Assembly: GCF_000277815.2 (NCBI RefSeq)
Contig: NC_018479.1
Coordinates: 124,001 to 188,000 of the forward strand
Direction of reading: 5' to 3'
Source of the DNA: Encephalitozoon hellem ATCC 50504
Taxonomy: Eukaryota > Microsporidia > Unikaryonidae
Length of the DNA stretch: 64,000 nt
Shown: positions 35,240 through 44,232 of the stretch, piece after piece
How the letters are laid out: each line of letters opens with the position of its first letter
How positions within the stretch are numbered: position 1 is the first letter of the stretch
Position numbers and translations under genes: made by a program
The notes under the pieces: generated by a model
Told to the model about the DNA's origin: nothing
The model's database searches: none
Seen by the model: the letters and a program-made list of their open reading frames with translations, nothing else

Positions 35240-36958
35240 TCAATACTTTGATCTATCGACAATAAATTCATCGAAAGAATCGTACACTCTAACTGCATTA
35301 TCATGAAGCCCAAGTATCTTATCGAAGCCTCGGAGAAGATCATGATCGTGAACAACCAAAAACACAGTCTTGTCATTCATTCTTTTGAGTATCATCTCCA
35401 CAAGCTCCCTCTCCGAGTCTGCATCCAGATTAGACGTCGGCTCGTCCAGAACTATTATGTCCGAGTCCTTCACCATAGCTCTCATAAAGCTGATTCTTTG
35501 CTTCTGCCCTCCGCTTAGGAACTTCCCGTTTTCCCCAACAACAGTCTGATAGCCCTTTCCAAGCTTGCTAAACATCTCGTGTGTATTGAAGTGCATGCAC
35601 TTCTTCAGAACATCCTCGTATTCAACGGAGTTGCAAGAATAAGCTATGTTTTCAAGAACAGTCCCGTTGAATAGATGGTGGTTCTGGGGAACAAACGAAA
35701 TAAGGCTTCGGATGGATGACTTTCTAATTCTTCTTAGCTCAATGCCGTCAATGTGTATTTCTCCCCTGTATTCGAGGAATCTGAGGAGTGCATTGATGAG
35801 AGATGACTTCCCACAGCCGTTTTTCCCTATGATGCCTATCTTCTCCCCCTTTTTAATCTCACCGCTGAAGCCTTCCATTATAAGCTTGTTTCCTATGCAA
35901 ATCGACACATCACAAAATCTTATTGAGTCATTGAATGACTCTATGGTAAGCCCAAGGCCGTCGTCCTCCTCGGCCATGTCTTCAATCTTCGAGTCGAATA
36001 TGTCCGTTAGATTTTCGTTCATCGTGAAGATGCTGTCCTTCAGCTTCATTATCCCGTTGCGTAGCTCAGAAAAGAACTTTGAGTACTCGATGTATCTATT
36101 CCCCACTGTCATGCTCTTGAACATGTATCCGTTGATGATCATAAACACAAGAAATGCATTTGGAACGAAGAAAAGACTTTTCTGGAAAAACTCCACAAAG
36201 GCGTTGACCTGGTCGTACTTTCTGGAGTGTCTTCCAACATCCCAAATGGTCCCCAGATACTTGGATAGCTCCTTTTCTTCCTTGTTGTATGACTTGATTA
36301 TGTCGTAGTTTTGCAGGATCCCATAAAGCCTATTTGAGGCTGTATTGTATGCAGAATTGTACTTCCTTCTGAAGTGGTTTCTGATGATCGTACCTCGCCA
36401 TGATACAACCGCATACACCAGAATTTGGACAATGGTCAGTACCACAATGCCCACAGAGCAGCGGTAGAAGTACAGGAACCCCCACATGACATATGTCACG
36501 TTGAAGAAGATGTCTGCAAAAAATATCCTCATAAAGCTCACCATCGCATTGGATCTTCTCTCAACCAGTGAGTGTATTTGCCCCGATCCCAGATGGTGGA
36601 ATCCATGGTAGTTGATCAAGAGATACTCTTTCAAGCAATGCTGAAAGGACTTTCCCATGAGAATTTGGATGACATAGGCTGAAATGAGCTTGTAGATAAG
36701 GCTTGCCACATAGTGGTTTATGGGAAGAAGCATGAACGAAATCAGAAGCCTGCTGGATTCCGTCCCATCGGTTGCCTTCCCAACAATATACTGCTCCACC
36801 TTTGTTATCAGCTTTTGAAATTCAAAGTGGAACTTGCTTGAAAGCATTATAAAGAATACGGTTGCTGAAATCCCCAGAAGGACCATCCTGTCCTTGACGA
36901 GGAAGTTCGTCACCAGCGACATCATGTAGGAATATCTTCCGTGTCCTCTGATTTTCAT
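35240..36958 (-). CDS. ABC half-transporter, Atm1/ABCB7-like
   Basis: Membrane ATPase of 572 residues: one N-terminal membrane domain (about 20-300, several hydrophobic spans) and one C-terminal nucleotide-binding domain. Walker A is GKNGCGKS (378-385), the Q-loop is VPQNHHLFNGTV (Q425), the signature is LSGGQ (481-485), Walker B is IIVLDEP (501-507), and the switch histidine is in VVHDHD. All catalytic residues are intact. The closest type is the ABCB half-transporter group; Atm1 proteins of this group export a sulfur compound from the mitosome for cytosolic iron-sulfur assembly. No obvious targeting presequence is seen. The frame extends to a TTG at 37057. ATG at 36958 has CCCTCCCGAA and a TATA element upstream. 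Confidence 0.85.
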   Translation of the reverse strand: MKIRGHGRYSYMMSLVTNFLVKDRMVLLGISATVFFIMLSSKFHFEFQKLITKVEQYIVGKATDGTESSRLLISFMLLPINHYVASLIYKLISAYVIQILMGKSFQHCLKEYLLINYHGFHHLGSGQIHSLVERRSNAMVSFMRIFFADIFFNVTYVMWGFLYFYRCSVGIVVLTIVQILVYAVVSWRGTIIRNHFRRKYNSAYNTASNRLYGILQNYDIIKSYNKEEKELSKYLGTIWDVGRHSRKYDQVNAFVEFFQKSLFFVPNAFLVFMIINGYMFKSMTVGNRYIEYSKFFSELRNGIMKLKDSIFTMNENLTDIFDSKIEDMAEEDDGLGLTIESFNDSIRFCDVSICIGNKLIMEGFSGEIKKGEKIGIIGKNGCGKSSLINALLRFLEYRGEIHIDGIELRRIRKSSIRSLISFVPQNHHLFNGTVLENIAYSCNSVEYEDVLKKCMHFNTHEMFSKLGKGYQTVVGENGKFLSGGQKQRISFMRAMVKDSDIIVLDEPTSNLDADSERELVEMILKRMNDKTVFLVVHDHDLLRGFDKILGLHDNAVRVYDSFDEFIVDRSKY

Positions 36959-36979
36959 TTCGGGAGGGTCTTGAACTTC

Positions 36980-36987
36980 TTTTATAT
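36980..36987 (-). promoter_or_regulatory. TATA-like element of the ABC transporter gene
   Basis: On the minus strand ATATAAAA lies about 22-29 nt before the preferred ATG (36958), with CCCTCCC between. The combination supports the shorter start over the TTG-initiated longer frame. Confidence 0.45.
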
Positions 36988-37120
36988 GTGTGGGCGGGAA
37001 AAGCTGGCGCCAAGCCTTGGTTCCGTTAGCAATGTCTAATATAAAAGAGAAAGCCAATCAGGAATATATACTAAACAGAACGGATATGAGATTTCATGGA
37101 TTGGAAAAAATCACCCCAAC

Positions 37121-39607
37121 ATGGATAGAAGAGGATTGGAAGCATGTCTGTATGAAGTGCTGAAGTCCGATCCCGCTGCTGGGAAGAGGGCCGAGGCAAA
37201 GATCCTGGAGCTTCAGTCAAGTGACTTTGAAAGGTTTATATCGATTCTTGTGGAGGTTTTTGGCGACCTGAAGAGTAATGATCAGCTCCGGATGGTTTCT
37301 GGGATTATTCTTAAGAACAGTCTTCATGCAAACGACCCTGAGCTCCAGAAAGGCTGCCTAAGCAGATGGTTAGGCATGAGGTTCGAGTCCCGGGAGTATG
37401 TGAAGAGCATGGTTAAGGGAGCAATGAAAGGGCCTGTGCCGAGGTTCTGCACCATGGCCGGGGCCGCCCTTGGCCAGATAGCTAGGATTGAGGTTCCAAA
37501 CAATTTGTATCAAGGGTTCTTCGAGGAGATGAAAAGAATGGTCTGCGATGAGGAAGCGGCGTGCGGGGTGTGCGAGGCTGTGGGAATATGCTGTAGCCAT
37601 CTTGTGAAGGAGGCACCGGATCTGCTTCAGATGTATAATGCCATTGTGTTTGAGATATGTATGCATCCTCTTAAAAATGGAACTTCAAGCCGAACTAAGT
37701 TATCTGGGCTTAAGTGCCTGATGAACTGCATGGAGGTCAAGGGGATATTCTGCTACGAAGAGAATGTAAACATATTTCTTAATGCAACAATAGGAATATG
37801 GAATGGAAATGATGAAGAGCTAATACACAAGCTGATGATATGCTTCAACAGGCTTGTGATGCTCAACTACAAGTTTATTGAGAAGAGGGTATTAGAGAAC
37901 ATGCTGGCACAGTATTTGGGGAGGTTCTTCAAGTCAAGGCATGATGAGATCAAGATCCAGGCAATTGAGTACTGGTGTATTTTTGCCGAGAAGGAGGATG
38001 AAGAGATGATCAACAAGTACATGCCTGTTGTCTTGCCGGAGATCCTCAGTCTTCTTGAGAAGGGGCCTGACTACTATGGAGACGTATGGTCGCCACACAA
38101 GGCTGCATCTTCTTGCCTCGAGATGTACACCGAGTTGAAGGGCGACAAGATGATGAGGAATGGGATGGTGTGGGGGTTCATAGAGACATCCTTGAAGTCT
38201 GGGTCCAGGGCCAGTGTGGACATAGGTGCTGTGGCACTCGGAAGTGTTATGTGTGAGAGGTGTGAGGACTGTTTGACGAAGATCATACCGGATCTTGTTA
38301 CTGGGATAGAATACGAGGAGTCAAAAGACTCCTGCCTGTGGGCACTATCCAGGGTGGCAGAGTGTAATTTCTATGCACTGACGGACCACCTTCCAATGAT
38401 TCTAAGCAAGTGTGGTTCTGTTGTCCTTGAAAGCTCTAAGTCCTCTATTGGTGCCTCGTGGGTGATGGACTGTGTATTCCGTTCCATAGCAGACAGCAAG
38501 GGGAAGGATGGATTTGCAAGCCACATACCAAATGCCACAAGGAAGAGAGCTGATGGTTTTATCGAAAGCTTCCTAGTAAAGCAATACTTGGATGTCCTTA
38601 ACGTGCTGGTCAAGGGGACAGAACTAGCGAGCCTGAACGATTCAAGCCTAAGAGTTGCACTGTTTTCTGCACTTGGAGAGCTGATTCTGATATGTCCGCA
38701 AACTGTTTCGAACATTCTTGTTGGGTTCTACGACTACACGGCAAAGAAGATTGATGAGTGCATAAGTGTGCTGGGATATGCTACACAAGACCAGCTTCTT
38801 GTTGTTGAGGATGTCCTTTCGAACTACATAGGACTCATTGAGGCAATAGCAACTGCAAGAGAGAGGAAGGACGTGGAAGACCTTCTTGAGCTGTTCATAC
38901 GAGTCCTGGAGTCAACGCCAACAATAGCCTTTGGGGAGGTCTACACAAGTATCTCAAACCTTTCTTCAAAGTTCTCTCCACATGCATCCAGGATACTCCC
39001 CTACATGACAAGGGATATGAGGTGCACGGATAGGTTTGTCCTGAGCTCAGTGATAAACCTGGTTGGAAGACTTGCAAACACAATGGGAACAGACTTCAAC
39101 ATCCTTGCAACTGTTCTTACATCGTCTCTGGTCCAGTGCCTCAGCTCTGAAGCTACTCACCGAGACCTCAAGCCAACAATACTGTCTGTGTTTGGAGACA
39201 TTGCCCTGGCACTAGAGAGAAATTTCGAGTCGTACCTGGACATGGTTGTCATGCTATTCCAGCAAATATCTGAGCTTGGAAGGTACTCCGATGAGGAGTA
39301 TGTAGACAGTCTCCGTAAGAATGCAGTCCAGCTTGTGAATTGTTCTTTGGTGGCCATTGGCGACAGCTCAAAGGTTAGAAGTGTTCTCCCCAGGATCATT
39401 GGAATAGCCCACAAGATAGGTACTGAGGACGAAAATGGCAAGGCCCGCAACGACATCCTTGGGCTTATTGACGATCTTGTTGGGATGTATGGAAAGAACT
39501 TTGGGCTGGATGAGCCATGGATAAAGGACTTTTTGTATGGAATGATGAAGTGTGGCGACGACAAGAATAGAAAGAAGGCCAGCCATGTCCTGGAGATGCT
39601 AAGATAA
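37121..39607 (+). CDS. KAP95: Importin subunit beta-1 (karyopherin Kap95-like)
   Basis: Nuclear import receptor of 828 residues composed of HEAT repeats. Recognisable blocks are the N-terminal Ran-binding repeat (GIILKNSLHANDPELQ), PRFCTMAGAALGQIARIEVP, LSGLKCLMNCMEV, the acidic-loop neighbourhood and AIEYWCIFAEKEDEEM, and WSPHKAASSCLEM (corresponding to the WNxxxAAxxCL block). These point to Kap95/importin beta-1 rather than other karyopherins. It lacks few repeats relative to the 861-residue yeast protein. The start is ATG at 37121 with CACCCCAAC. It is divergent from the ABC gene (162 bp). The small Nup50-like gene at 7.3 kb may belong to the same import pathway. Confidence 0.92.
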   Translation: MDRRGLEACLYEVLKSDPAAGKRAEAKILELQSSDFERFISILVEVFGDLKSNDQLRMVSGIILKNSLHANDPELQKGCLSRWLGMRFESREYVKSMVKGAMKGPVPRFCTMAGAALGQIARIEVPNNLYQGFFEEMKRMVCDEEAACGVCEAVGICCSHLVKEAPDLLQMYNAIVFEICMHPLKNGTSSRTKLSGLKCLMNCMEVKGIFCYEENVNIFLNATIGIWNGNDEELIHKLMICFNRLVMLNYKFIEKRVLENMLAQYLGRFFKSRHDEIKIQAIEYWCIFAEKEDEEMINKYMPVVLPEILSLLEKGPDYYGDVWSPHKAASSCLEMYTELKGDKMMRNGMVWGFIETSLKSGSRASVDIGAVALGSVMCERCEDCLTKIIPDLVTGIEYEESKDSCLWALSRVAECNFYALTDHLPMILSKCGSVVLESSKSSIGASWVMDCVFRSIADSKGKDGFASHIPNATRKRADGFIESFLVKQYLDVLNVLVKGTELASLNDSSLRVALFSALGELILICPQTVSNILVGFYDYTAKKIDECISVLGYATQDQLLVVEDVLSNYIGLIEAIATARERKDVEDLLELFIRVLESTPTIAFGEVYTSISNLSSKFSPHASRILPYMTRDMRCTDRFVLSSVINLVGRLANTMGTDFNILATVLTSSLVQCLSSEATHRDLKPTILSVFGDIALALERNFESYLDMVVMLFQQISELGRYSDEEYVDSLRKNAVQLVNCSLVAIGDSSKVRSVLPRIIGIAHKIGTEDENGKARNDILGLIDDLVGMYGKNFGLDEPWIKDFLYGMMKCGDDKNRKKASHVLEMLR

Positions 39608-39632
39608 TACATGATGCCTGAATTAAAATGTT

Positions 39633-42290
39633 TCATTTAATTTCGTCATTACTACAAGGCCAGAAGGTCTGGTTCTGAGCTCTTCTATATTGTTCGAGTT
39701 GCTGCCTCATACTACAGAGAAAATCGGATAGGGTAACCAATATCTCCTTCAGGCTTTTGGCCTCCTCCTCGCCAAACTTGCGCTTAATCATGCTGGAATA
39801 TAAATGGGACTTCTTGAAGTTACAGCTTACACTCTCAAGTTTGCTGCATGCAAACCTGAAGAACTTCCCGTATTCCTCCTTGATGCTTTCCTCCAGTAGA
39901 TCCAGAAGCCCCACCTTCTCCATATACAGCTCTATGAAGTAGTTGATCTTCTCGCGTATCTTTATCAGCTCCTCATTCTTCAAGTCATGGACGCGAGAGA
40001 ACTCCTCAAGTAGACGCTCTGGCTTTATGCAGTTTGTCTCCAGCATCTGGAATAAAAACGGGAAGAGAGAGGCGTTGTTCTTTCCTCGGTAGTTGCTGAA
40101 CACATACAGGCTGGACAGCTTGAACCCGCTCGCCTTCTTCTTATTCATTGAGTACCGGAAGTTCATTGTGTTTCCAATCTCAAGAATCATTCTGAGAACA
40201 ATCCTAAGGTTCTTGCTGTCCAGAATCCTACTACAAGTCTCCAGTATGCCCGAGAGGGCATCTTCTATAAGAAATATCTCGTCGAAAAACCTCCTTTCAA
40301 AGATCAATATCTCTGTGAGCCTACGAACATCCAATAGTTGTGAGTATGCCAGCATGGCTTTCTCCACCTTACTTAGGGATTCCGGAGATGCCGATATTAG
40401 GCTCATGACCTCCTCATGGTCCGGATACATCTTTTCGATGTTCAATAGATCCTGGAGCCCAAGATCGTTGTCGGGTGATTTGAGCATGGAATACACATTT
40501 TCAGGCGTTATGCCCCTCATCTCAAGGTGCCTCAGCGAGAGAGACACCAGAAACAGCCTACTGTCTTCTATGATGCTCTTCTGGATCTGCCTGCTTGTGC
40601 TTTTCTGCTCAGAAAAAGGCTCGCAGAATATCTCCTCGAATTTCTTGTAGTCAATATCGGTGTTGATCCCAGAAATCTCTCCGAATATTGTCTCCTCGGC
40701 CCTCACCAATGGAATCCAGTGGAGAGGCTTTTTGATAATGACAGAAGGCGTGTCGCACTTTTCGGCTTGCTTCTTCTTTAGTATTACCTTCTTTGGCTTT
40801 GGATCTGCTTTTTTCTCAATCCTGGGCGACATTCCTATCAGCTCCAGCGGCCTCAGCTGCCCACTTTCCATCGCATATAAGGCCCTCCTGTCAACAATTG
40901 GTCCGTTCGACACGAATTTCTTCAAGCTGCTGGATGCTTCTAGCTCGGCCCCTTCGTTCCGACTGCACTCTTTCTTCCTAAATGCCTCATCTGTATGCCT
41001 GAGTGCCTTGGCCTCAAAGCTACCGGCCTTGAGTCCTTGGGCCTCCAACCTCTCAATAAACTCTCTGGCCTGCTCAGGACAGTATCTCATAAATGCACAG
41101 AACTTTGCAGCTATCTCGTTTCGGCCCTCAGAGACAAGCTTCTCGTAAGTCTCTCTGTCAGGCTCTCCGCAGAAACTCTCGTTCAGCAGTCTGAGTCCTT
41201 GGACAAGATCGGCCTTGTGCATGCACAAAGGTTTCTCTACAGGCTTCCCAGACTCAATCATAACAAGATCAATGGTGAACTCCTTATCAAACTTCTTCTT
41301 CGACAAAAAACACTCCATGTCGTCCAAGACAAACCTATAAAGACCCTGCCTGTAGAAAAGAGAGTTGATTCTCAAAAGAACCACATTCCTTTCCGTGCCT
41401 CCAAAGTAGTAGCACATAAGAATCTGTATGTCTTCCAGTATGTCACAGTCGATCCCACTAAACACAACGTAATCCTCATCTCTATACACTTTGCCACTGC
41501 CATCCTGCTCTCTGATGATAGATAGCACCTCTCCCCTCCTCATTACCTTCATTCCAATCGCGAAGTTTTCAGCAGGAGAAGAGGGAATGGTGGTTACTAT
41601 GAGTTGCTTCAGAGTGACCGAATGGATCCCATCTCCCTTTAGAGTGCTTGCAGAGTCAAAGTACCTGATGTACCTTCGGACAGTGTTGATGTTGGATAGA
41701 CTTGATGCAAAGGCACTTTCAAAGCACCTCTCCCACGCCGTCTCTGTCCTGTCGACAAGCCCGCAGTGCCTTAGGATGCACCCCACCAGAAATCTCAACT
41801 TGTCTTCATCTCCGTTTCTCACCTCAAGTGCAGCTATGTTGTTCGAGCTAAATTCCAGCCAGCATCTTACGGCACATGACACCCTGTAGGCAAGCCCAAG
41901 GTCAAAATCAAGTGACGGTATTTTCTGGACGTTGGCATGCTCCCTGAGACTCTCTCCAAAACACCATATCATAAATCTGTCCTTGTAGTTGTCGTTAAAA
42001 AACTTGATGAGCTCTTTGGTATTGTTTCTCTTCGTTATGTTTTCAGTGGAGTTCTCCCAGCATTGCCCAAATACCAGCACACGATGGCTGATTCTCCAAA
42101 CATTAAGGCTGGCACCGGCCACTGGGCTCCCGACCTCTTTTGTTCTGGCCTCCCCAATCGGCCTAGGAGACAATCTCTCCGAGTTCACACATCGGAAGTC
42201 TCCACCCTCACTATTCTTTACAAGAGCCTGGATCTTCTCGAGAATCCCAGAGTCGATCCTAGCACCACTCACAAGAGTCTCCCTTTCCAT
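39633..42290 (-). CDS. Formin with dead PTEN-like module and FH2 domain
   Basis: Actin nucleator of 885 residues. N-terminal PTEN-like phosphatase and C2 modules are indicated by LNVWRISHRVLVFGQCW and LIKFFNDNYKDRFMIWCF, then a beta-rich block with VVFSGIDCDILEDIQI (about residues 62-345). The expected catalytic HCxxGxxR is replaced by LEVRNGDEDKLRF, so no phosphatase activity is expected. The FH2 domain runs from KPLHWIPL (about 521) to the end, with RIVLRMILEIGNTMNF and KKKASGFKLSSLYVF. No proline-rich FH1 is seen; a lysine-rich stretch stands there. The layout is that of PTEN-formins such as plant class II. An in-frame ATG at 42350 would add 20 residues including WWCFTFF; I prefer 42290, which has TTTTTTATAA about 30 nt upstream. 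Confidence 0.85.
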   Translation of the reverse strand: MERETLVSGARIDSGILEKIQALVKNSEGGDFRCVNSERLSPRPIGEARTKEVGSPVAGASLNVWRISHRVLVFGQCWENSTENITKRNNTKELIKFFNDNYKDRFMIWCFGESLREHANVQKIPSLDFDLGLAYRVSCAVRCWLEFSSNNIAALEVRNGDEDKLRFLVGCILRHCGLVDRTETAWERCFESAFASSLSNINTVRRYIRYFDSASTLKGDGIHSVTLKQLIVTTIPSSPAENFAIGMKVMRRGEVLSIIREQDGSGKVYRDEDYVVFSGIDCDILEDIQILMCYYFGGTERNVVLLRINSLFYRQGLYRFVLDDMECFLSKKKFDKEFTIDLVMIESGKPVEKPLCMHKADLVQGLRLLNESFCGEPDRETYEKLVSEGRNEIAAKFCAFMRYCPEQAREFIERLEAQGLKAGSFEAKALRHTDEAFRKKECSRNEGAELEASSSLKKFVSNGPIVDRRALYAMESGQLRPLELIGMSPRIEKKADPKPKKVILKKKQAEKCDTPSVIIKKPLHWIPLVRAEETIFGEISGINTDIDYKKFEEIFCEPFSEQKSTSRQIQKSIIEDSRLFLVSLSLRHLEMRGITPENVYSMLKSPDNDLGLQDLLNIEKMYPDHEEVMSLISASPESLSKVEKAMLAYSQLLDVRRLTEILIFERRFFDEIFLIEDALSGILETCSRILDSKNLRIVLRMILEIGNTMNFRYSMNKKKASGFKLSSLYVFSNYRGKNNASLFPFLFQMLETNCIKPERLLEEFSRVHDLKNEELIKIREKINYFIELYMEKVGLLDLLEESIKEEYGKFFRFACSKLESVSCNFKKSHLYSSMIKRKFGEEEAKSLKEILVTLSDFLCSMRQQLEQYRRAQNQTFWPCSNDEIK

Positions 42291-42400
42291 CTCCTTCGGC
42301 CTCAAGCACAATGTTATAAAAAAGGTGAAACACCACCAATCGATGGCCATCCTCTTGTTTCATGGCAAAACAAACAGGAAAACATCCTTTTAGAACCGTT

Positions 42401-43462
42401 TTATTTCCAACAAAGCCTTGAAATAGCTCCCAGTACCAACCCTGAGCTAGCAATAAACATAACATAGAAGAAAGGGCCCCAGTGCGAAGACAGATCAATC
42501 TCTACATCTCTATGGCTTGATTGAGGGCACACAAGCGAATCGGCAACACCCTTAAACTCCTCCATGCTCCTTATGCACCTGTCCCCATTCTCCCTCTTGA
42601 ACTCAGATATCATTTTCTCCTTCTTCTCAAACAGCTTCAGAAGAAAATCGTTGCCATCCATGCTGTCGCTGTTGGGAATATAGTCCAGGAAGAACATAAA
42701 ATTGACCTTCTGCGACTTGTTCACTATCACATCCCAGTAGGAGAAAACATCGTTGGGATACTTTATATGAGGATTTCCTATCATTGTGATGTCTATGATT
42801 CCTTCCATGTCATCCCGTATGTTTTCTCTAAGTATCTTGAACCCAGTAGTTCTTGGAATGAGCACCTCCTCAGGGTCAAAGATCCTCCCTTCAACCTCTA
42901 TGCTTGCATCAACTGACCACTTGTGAGACTTAGGATGCGAGTACTTGTCTATGTATGTTCCCTCCGGGAAAAGAAGGAGATCGTACTTCCCCTCCCTCTT
43001 GAGCCTGGACGCTCCAGACATGATCAGCTCCCTGTCCTTACTTATCTTTCTATTTAGGAAAATAAACTGGAAAAACTTCATACCATAGCCTAGCAATGGA
43101 ATGCTCCTTAAGGACATCTTGAGAATAATACAAATGTCTTCGAATCTCTCGAAGCAATGGAGGACACAGCAGACAAATAGCCAGTCATATTCCGTCAGGT
43201 GATTCGAAATAATAACATTTCTGTTCCTTTTAAGGATTGTTGGGTTGTACCTAATAAACACTCTATGAGGAAAATATCTAGAAAACATAGCACGCGTGAG
43301 ATGAAGCCATCCAATCTTTGCAGATCTCCTAAGAGCCCTTTGGGATTTTTCCCCGTAGCACACAAGTTTGGCTACGGATACAATTATAAGCCCCACAACA
43401 ACGTACAACAAGTACACTGTCATTGTTATTAGAAACTGCATAGCGTTCCAAACCCCTCTCAT
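42401..43462 (-). CDS. Lysophospholipid acyltransferase (AGPAT/LCLAT family)
   Basis: Membrane enzyme of 353 residues that acylates lysophosphatidic acid or another lysophospholipid. It has an N-terminal hydrophobic region (8-35), the catalytic NHLTEYDW motif (NHx4D, with H88 and D93), SLRSIPLLGYGMKF, the substrate-binding FPEGT (165-169), and IPRTTGF. A C-terminal hydrophobic segment (about 330-347) is a second anchor. Length and the SHKWS/PRTTGF region resemble the LCLAT1/Cst26 group that remodels phosphatidylinositol chains more than short bacterial PlsC. The start is ATG at 43462; there is another in frame seven codons on. It lies just upstream of the formin on the same strand. Confidence 0.88.
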   Translation of the reverse strand: MRGVWNAMQFLITMTVYLLYVVVGLIIVSVAKLVCYGEKSQRALRRSAKIGWLHLTRAMFSRYFPHRVFIRYNPTILKRNRNVIISNHLTEYDWLFVCCVLHCFERFEDICIILKMSLRSIPLLGYGMKFFQFIFLNRKISKDRELIMSGASRLKREGKYDLLLFPEGTYIDKYSHPKSHKWSVDASIEVEGRIFDPEEVLIPRTTGFKILRENIRDDMEGIIDITMIGNPHIKYPNDVFSYWDVIVNKSQKVNFMFFLDYIPNSDSMDGNDFLLKLFEKKEKMISEFKRENGDRCIRSMEEFKGVADSLVCPQSSHRDVEIDLSSHWGPFFYVMFIASSGLVLGAISRLCWK

Positions 43463-43508
43463 CGCCTCAGCTATGTTTTCGGTCTAAATATTTTTTTCTA
43501 AACACGTT

Positions 43509-44192
43509 TCAATCACAATGCTTCAATCCTGTCATCAATCCGTCTCTGAAAGGTACTTGGTCCATGCTTCCAACCAGGTCATCCTTTGAGAGTTCCTTCA
43601 GATACTTCATGACCTTGAGAAGAGAATCGTCATTTGTTGCCCCAGTGTATGGAGGAATGTGAATCCCGTTCCGGGGCTGAAACTCATAAGAGTGTGGGCT
43701 GTCATCAACCATAATCACTTTGTTTAAAGGCCTTCCGAGCTTACAGAGGTCCTTGACATATCTTCCATTCGTAAGTGTGCATGATTCCCTGTACAGCGTG
43801 TGGCTTATATTTTTGTTCGCATCGATCATCTCGACAACCTTTCCGGCATACTCTCTCTTTGCAGCTGTGAATATGACTAACTCATACATCGCTCCAACCT
43901 CATCGATAAACTCGGCAGTGTGCGGTCTTACCTTTACATATATGGACATGCCCTTGCTTTTTGGAACTTCCACACAAAAGTCGTAGATCTCAGGCATCTC
44001 AAAGGTTGAATGCACCAGGGTATTATCAAGATCCAGGACAAGCGTCGGCCTGGCATCATGCTTTCTTGGTAGGGCTGGCCTTTGGGATCCCTTGCATCCA
44101 TCCATCTCCTTAACCTTTCTTTCGGCCTCGGTAGGCACCTCTTTCTTGTAGCAGCCACAGAAATCTCTTAGGATTTTAAGAACCCAAGGCAT
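43509..44192 (-). CDS. FCP/SCP-type (HAD) protein phosphatase
   Basis: Aspartate-dependent phosphatase of 227 residues. The catalytic DLDNTLVHS is at 54-62 (DxDxT, with D54 nucleophile and D56). VKVRPHTAEFIDEVG, ELVIFTAAKREYAGKV, RESCTLTNGRYVKDL and KVIMVDDSPHSYEFQPRNGI follow in the order of the SCP/Dullard/Nem1 group. Substrates could be the polymerase II tail (SCP) or the lipin Pah1 (Nem1). No membrane segment is present, which argues against Nem1. The frame reads back across the neighbouring gene to 44390. ATG at 44192 with CCCCTGCCG is preferred. A cysteine pair (FCGCYKK, 11-15) could be a lipidation site as in SCPs. Confidence 0.9.
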   Translation of the reverse strand: MPWVLKILRDFCGCYKKEVPTEAERKVKEMDGCKGSQRPALPRKHDARPTLVLDLDNTLVHSTFEMPEIYDFCVEVPKSKGMSIYVKVRPHTAEFIDEVGAMYELVIFTAAKREYAGKVVEMIDANKNISHTLYRESCTLTNGRYVKDLCKLGRPLNKVIMVDDSPHSYEFQPRNGIHIPPYTGATNDDSLLKVMKYLKELSKDDLVGSMDQVPFRDGLMTGLKHCD

Positions 44193-44232
44193 CGGCAGGG
44201 GAGGGGATAAGACTTGTTTCAATTCCTCCCCA

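Noticed and set aside
35646..36308. 220-codon plus-strand frame opposite the ABC transporter
   Set aside because: Hydrophobic only because it mirrors the membrane and nucleotide-binding coding sequence; no start motif.
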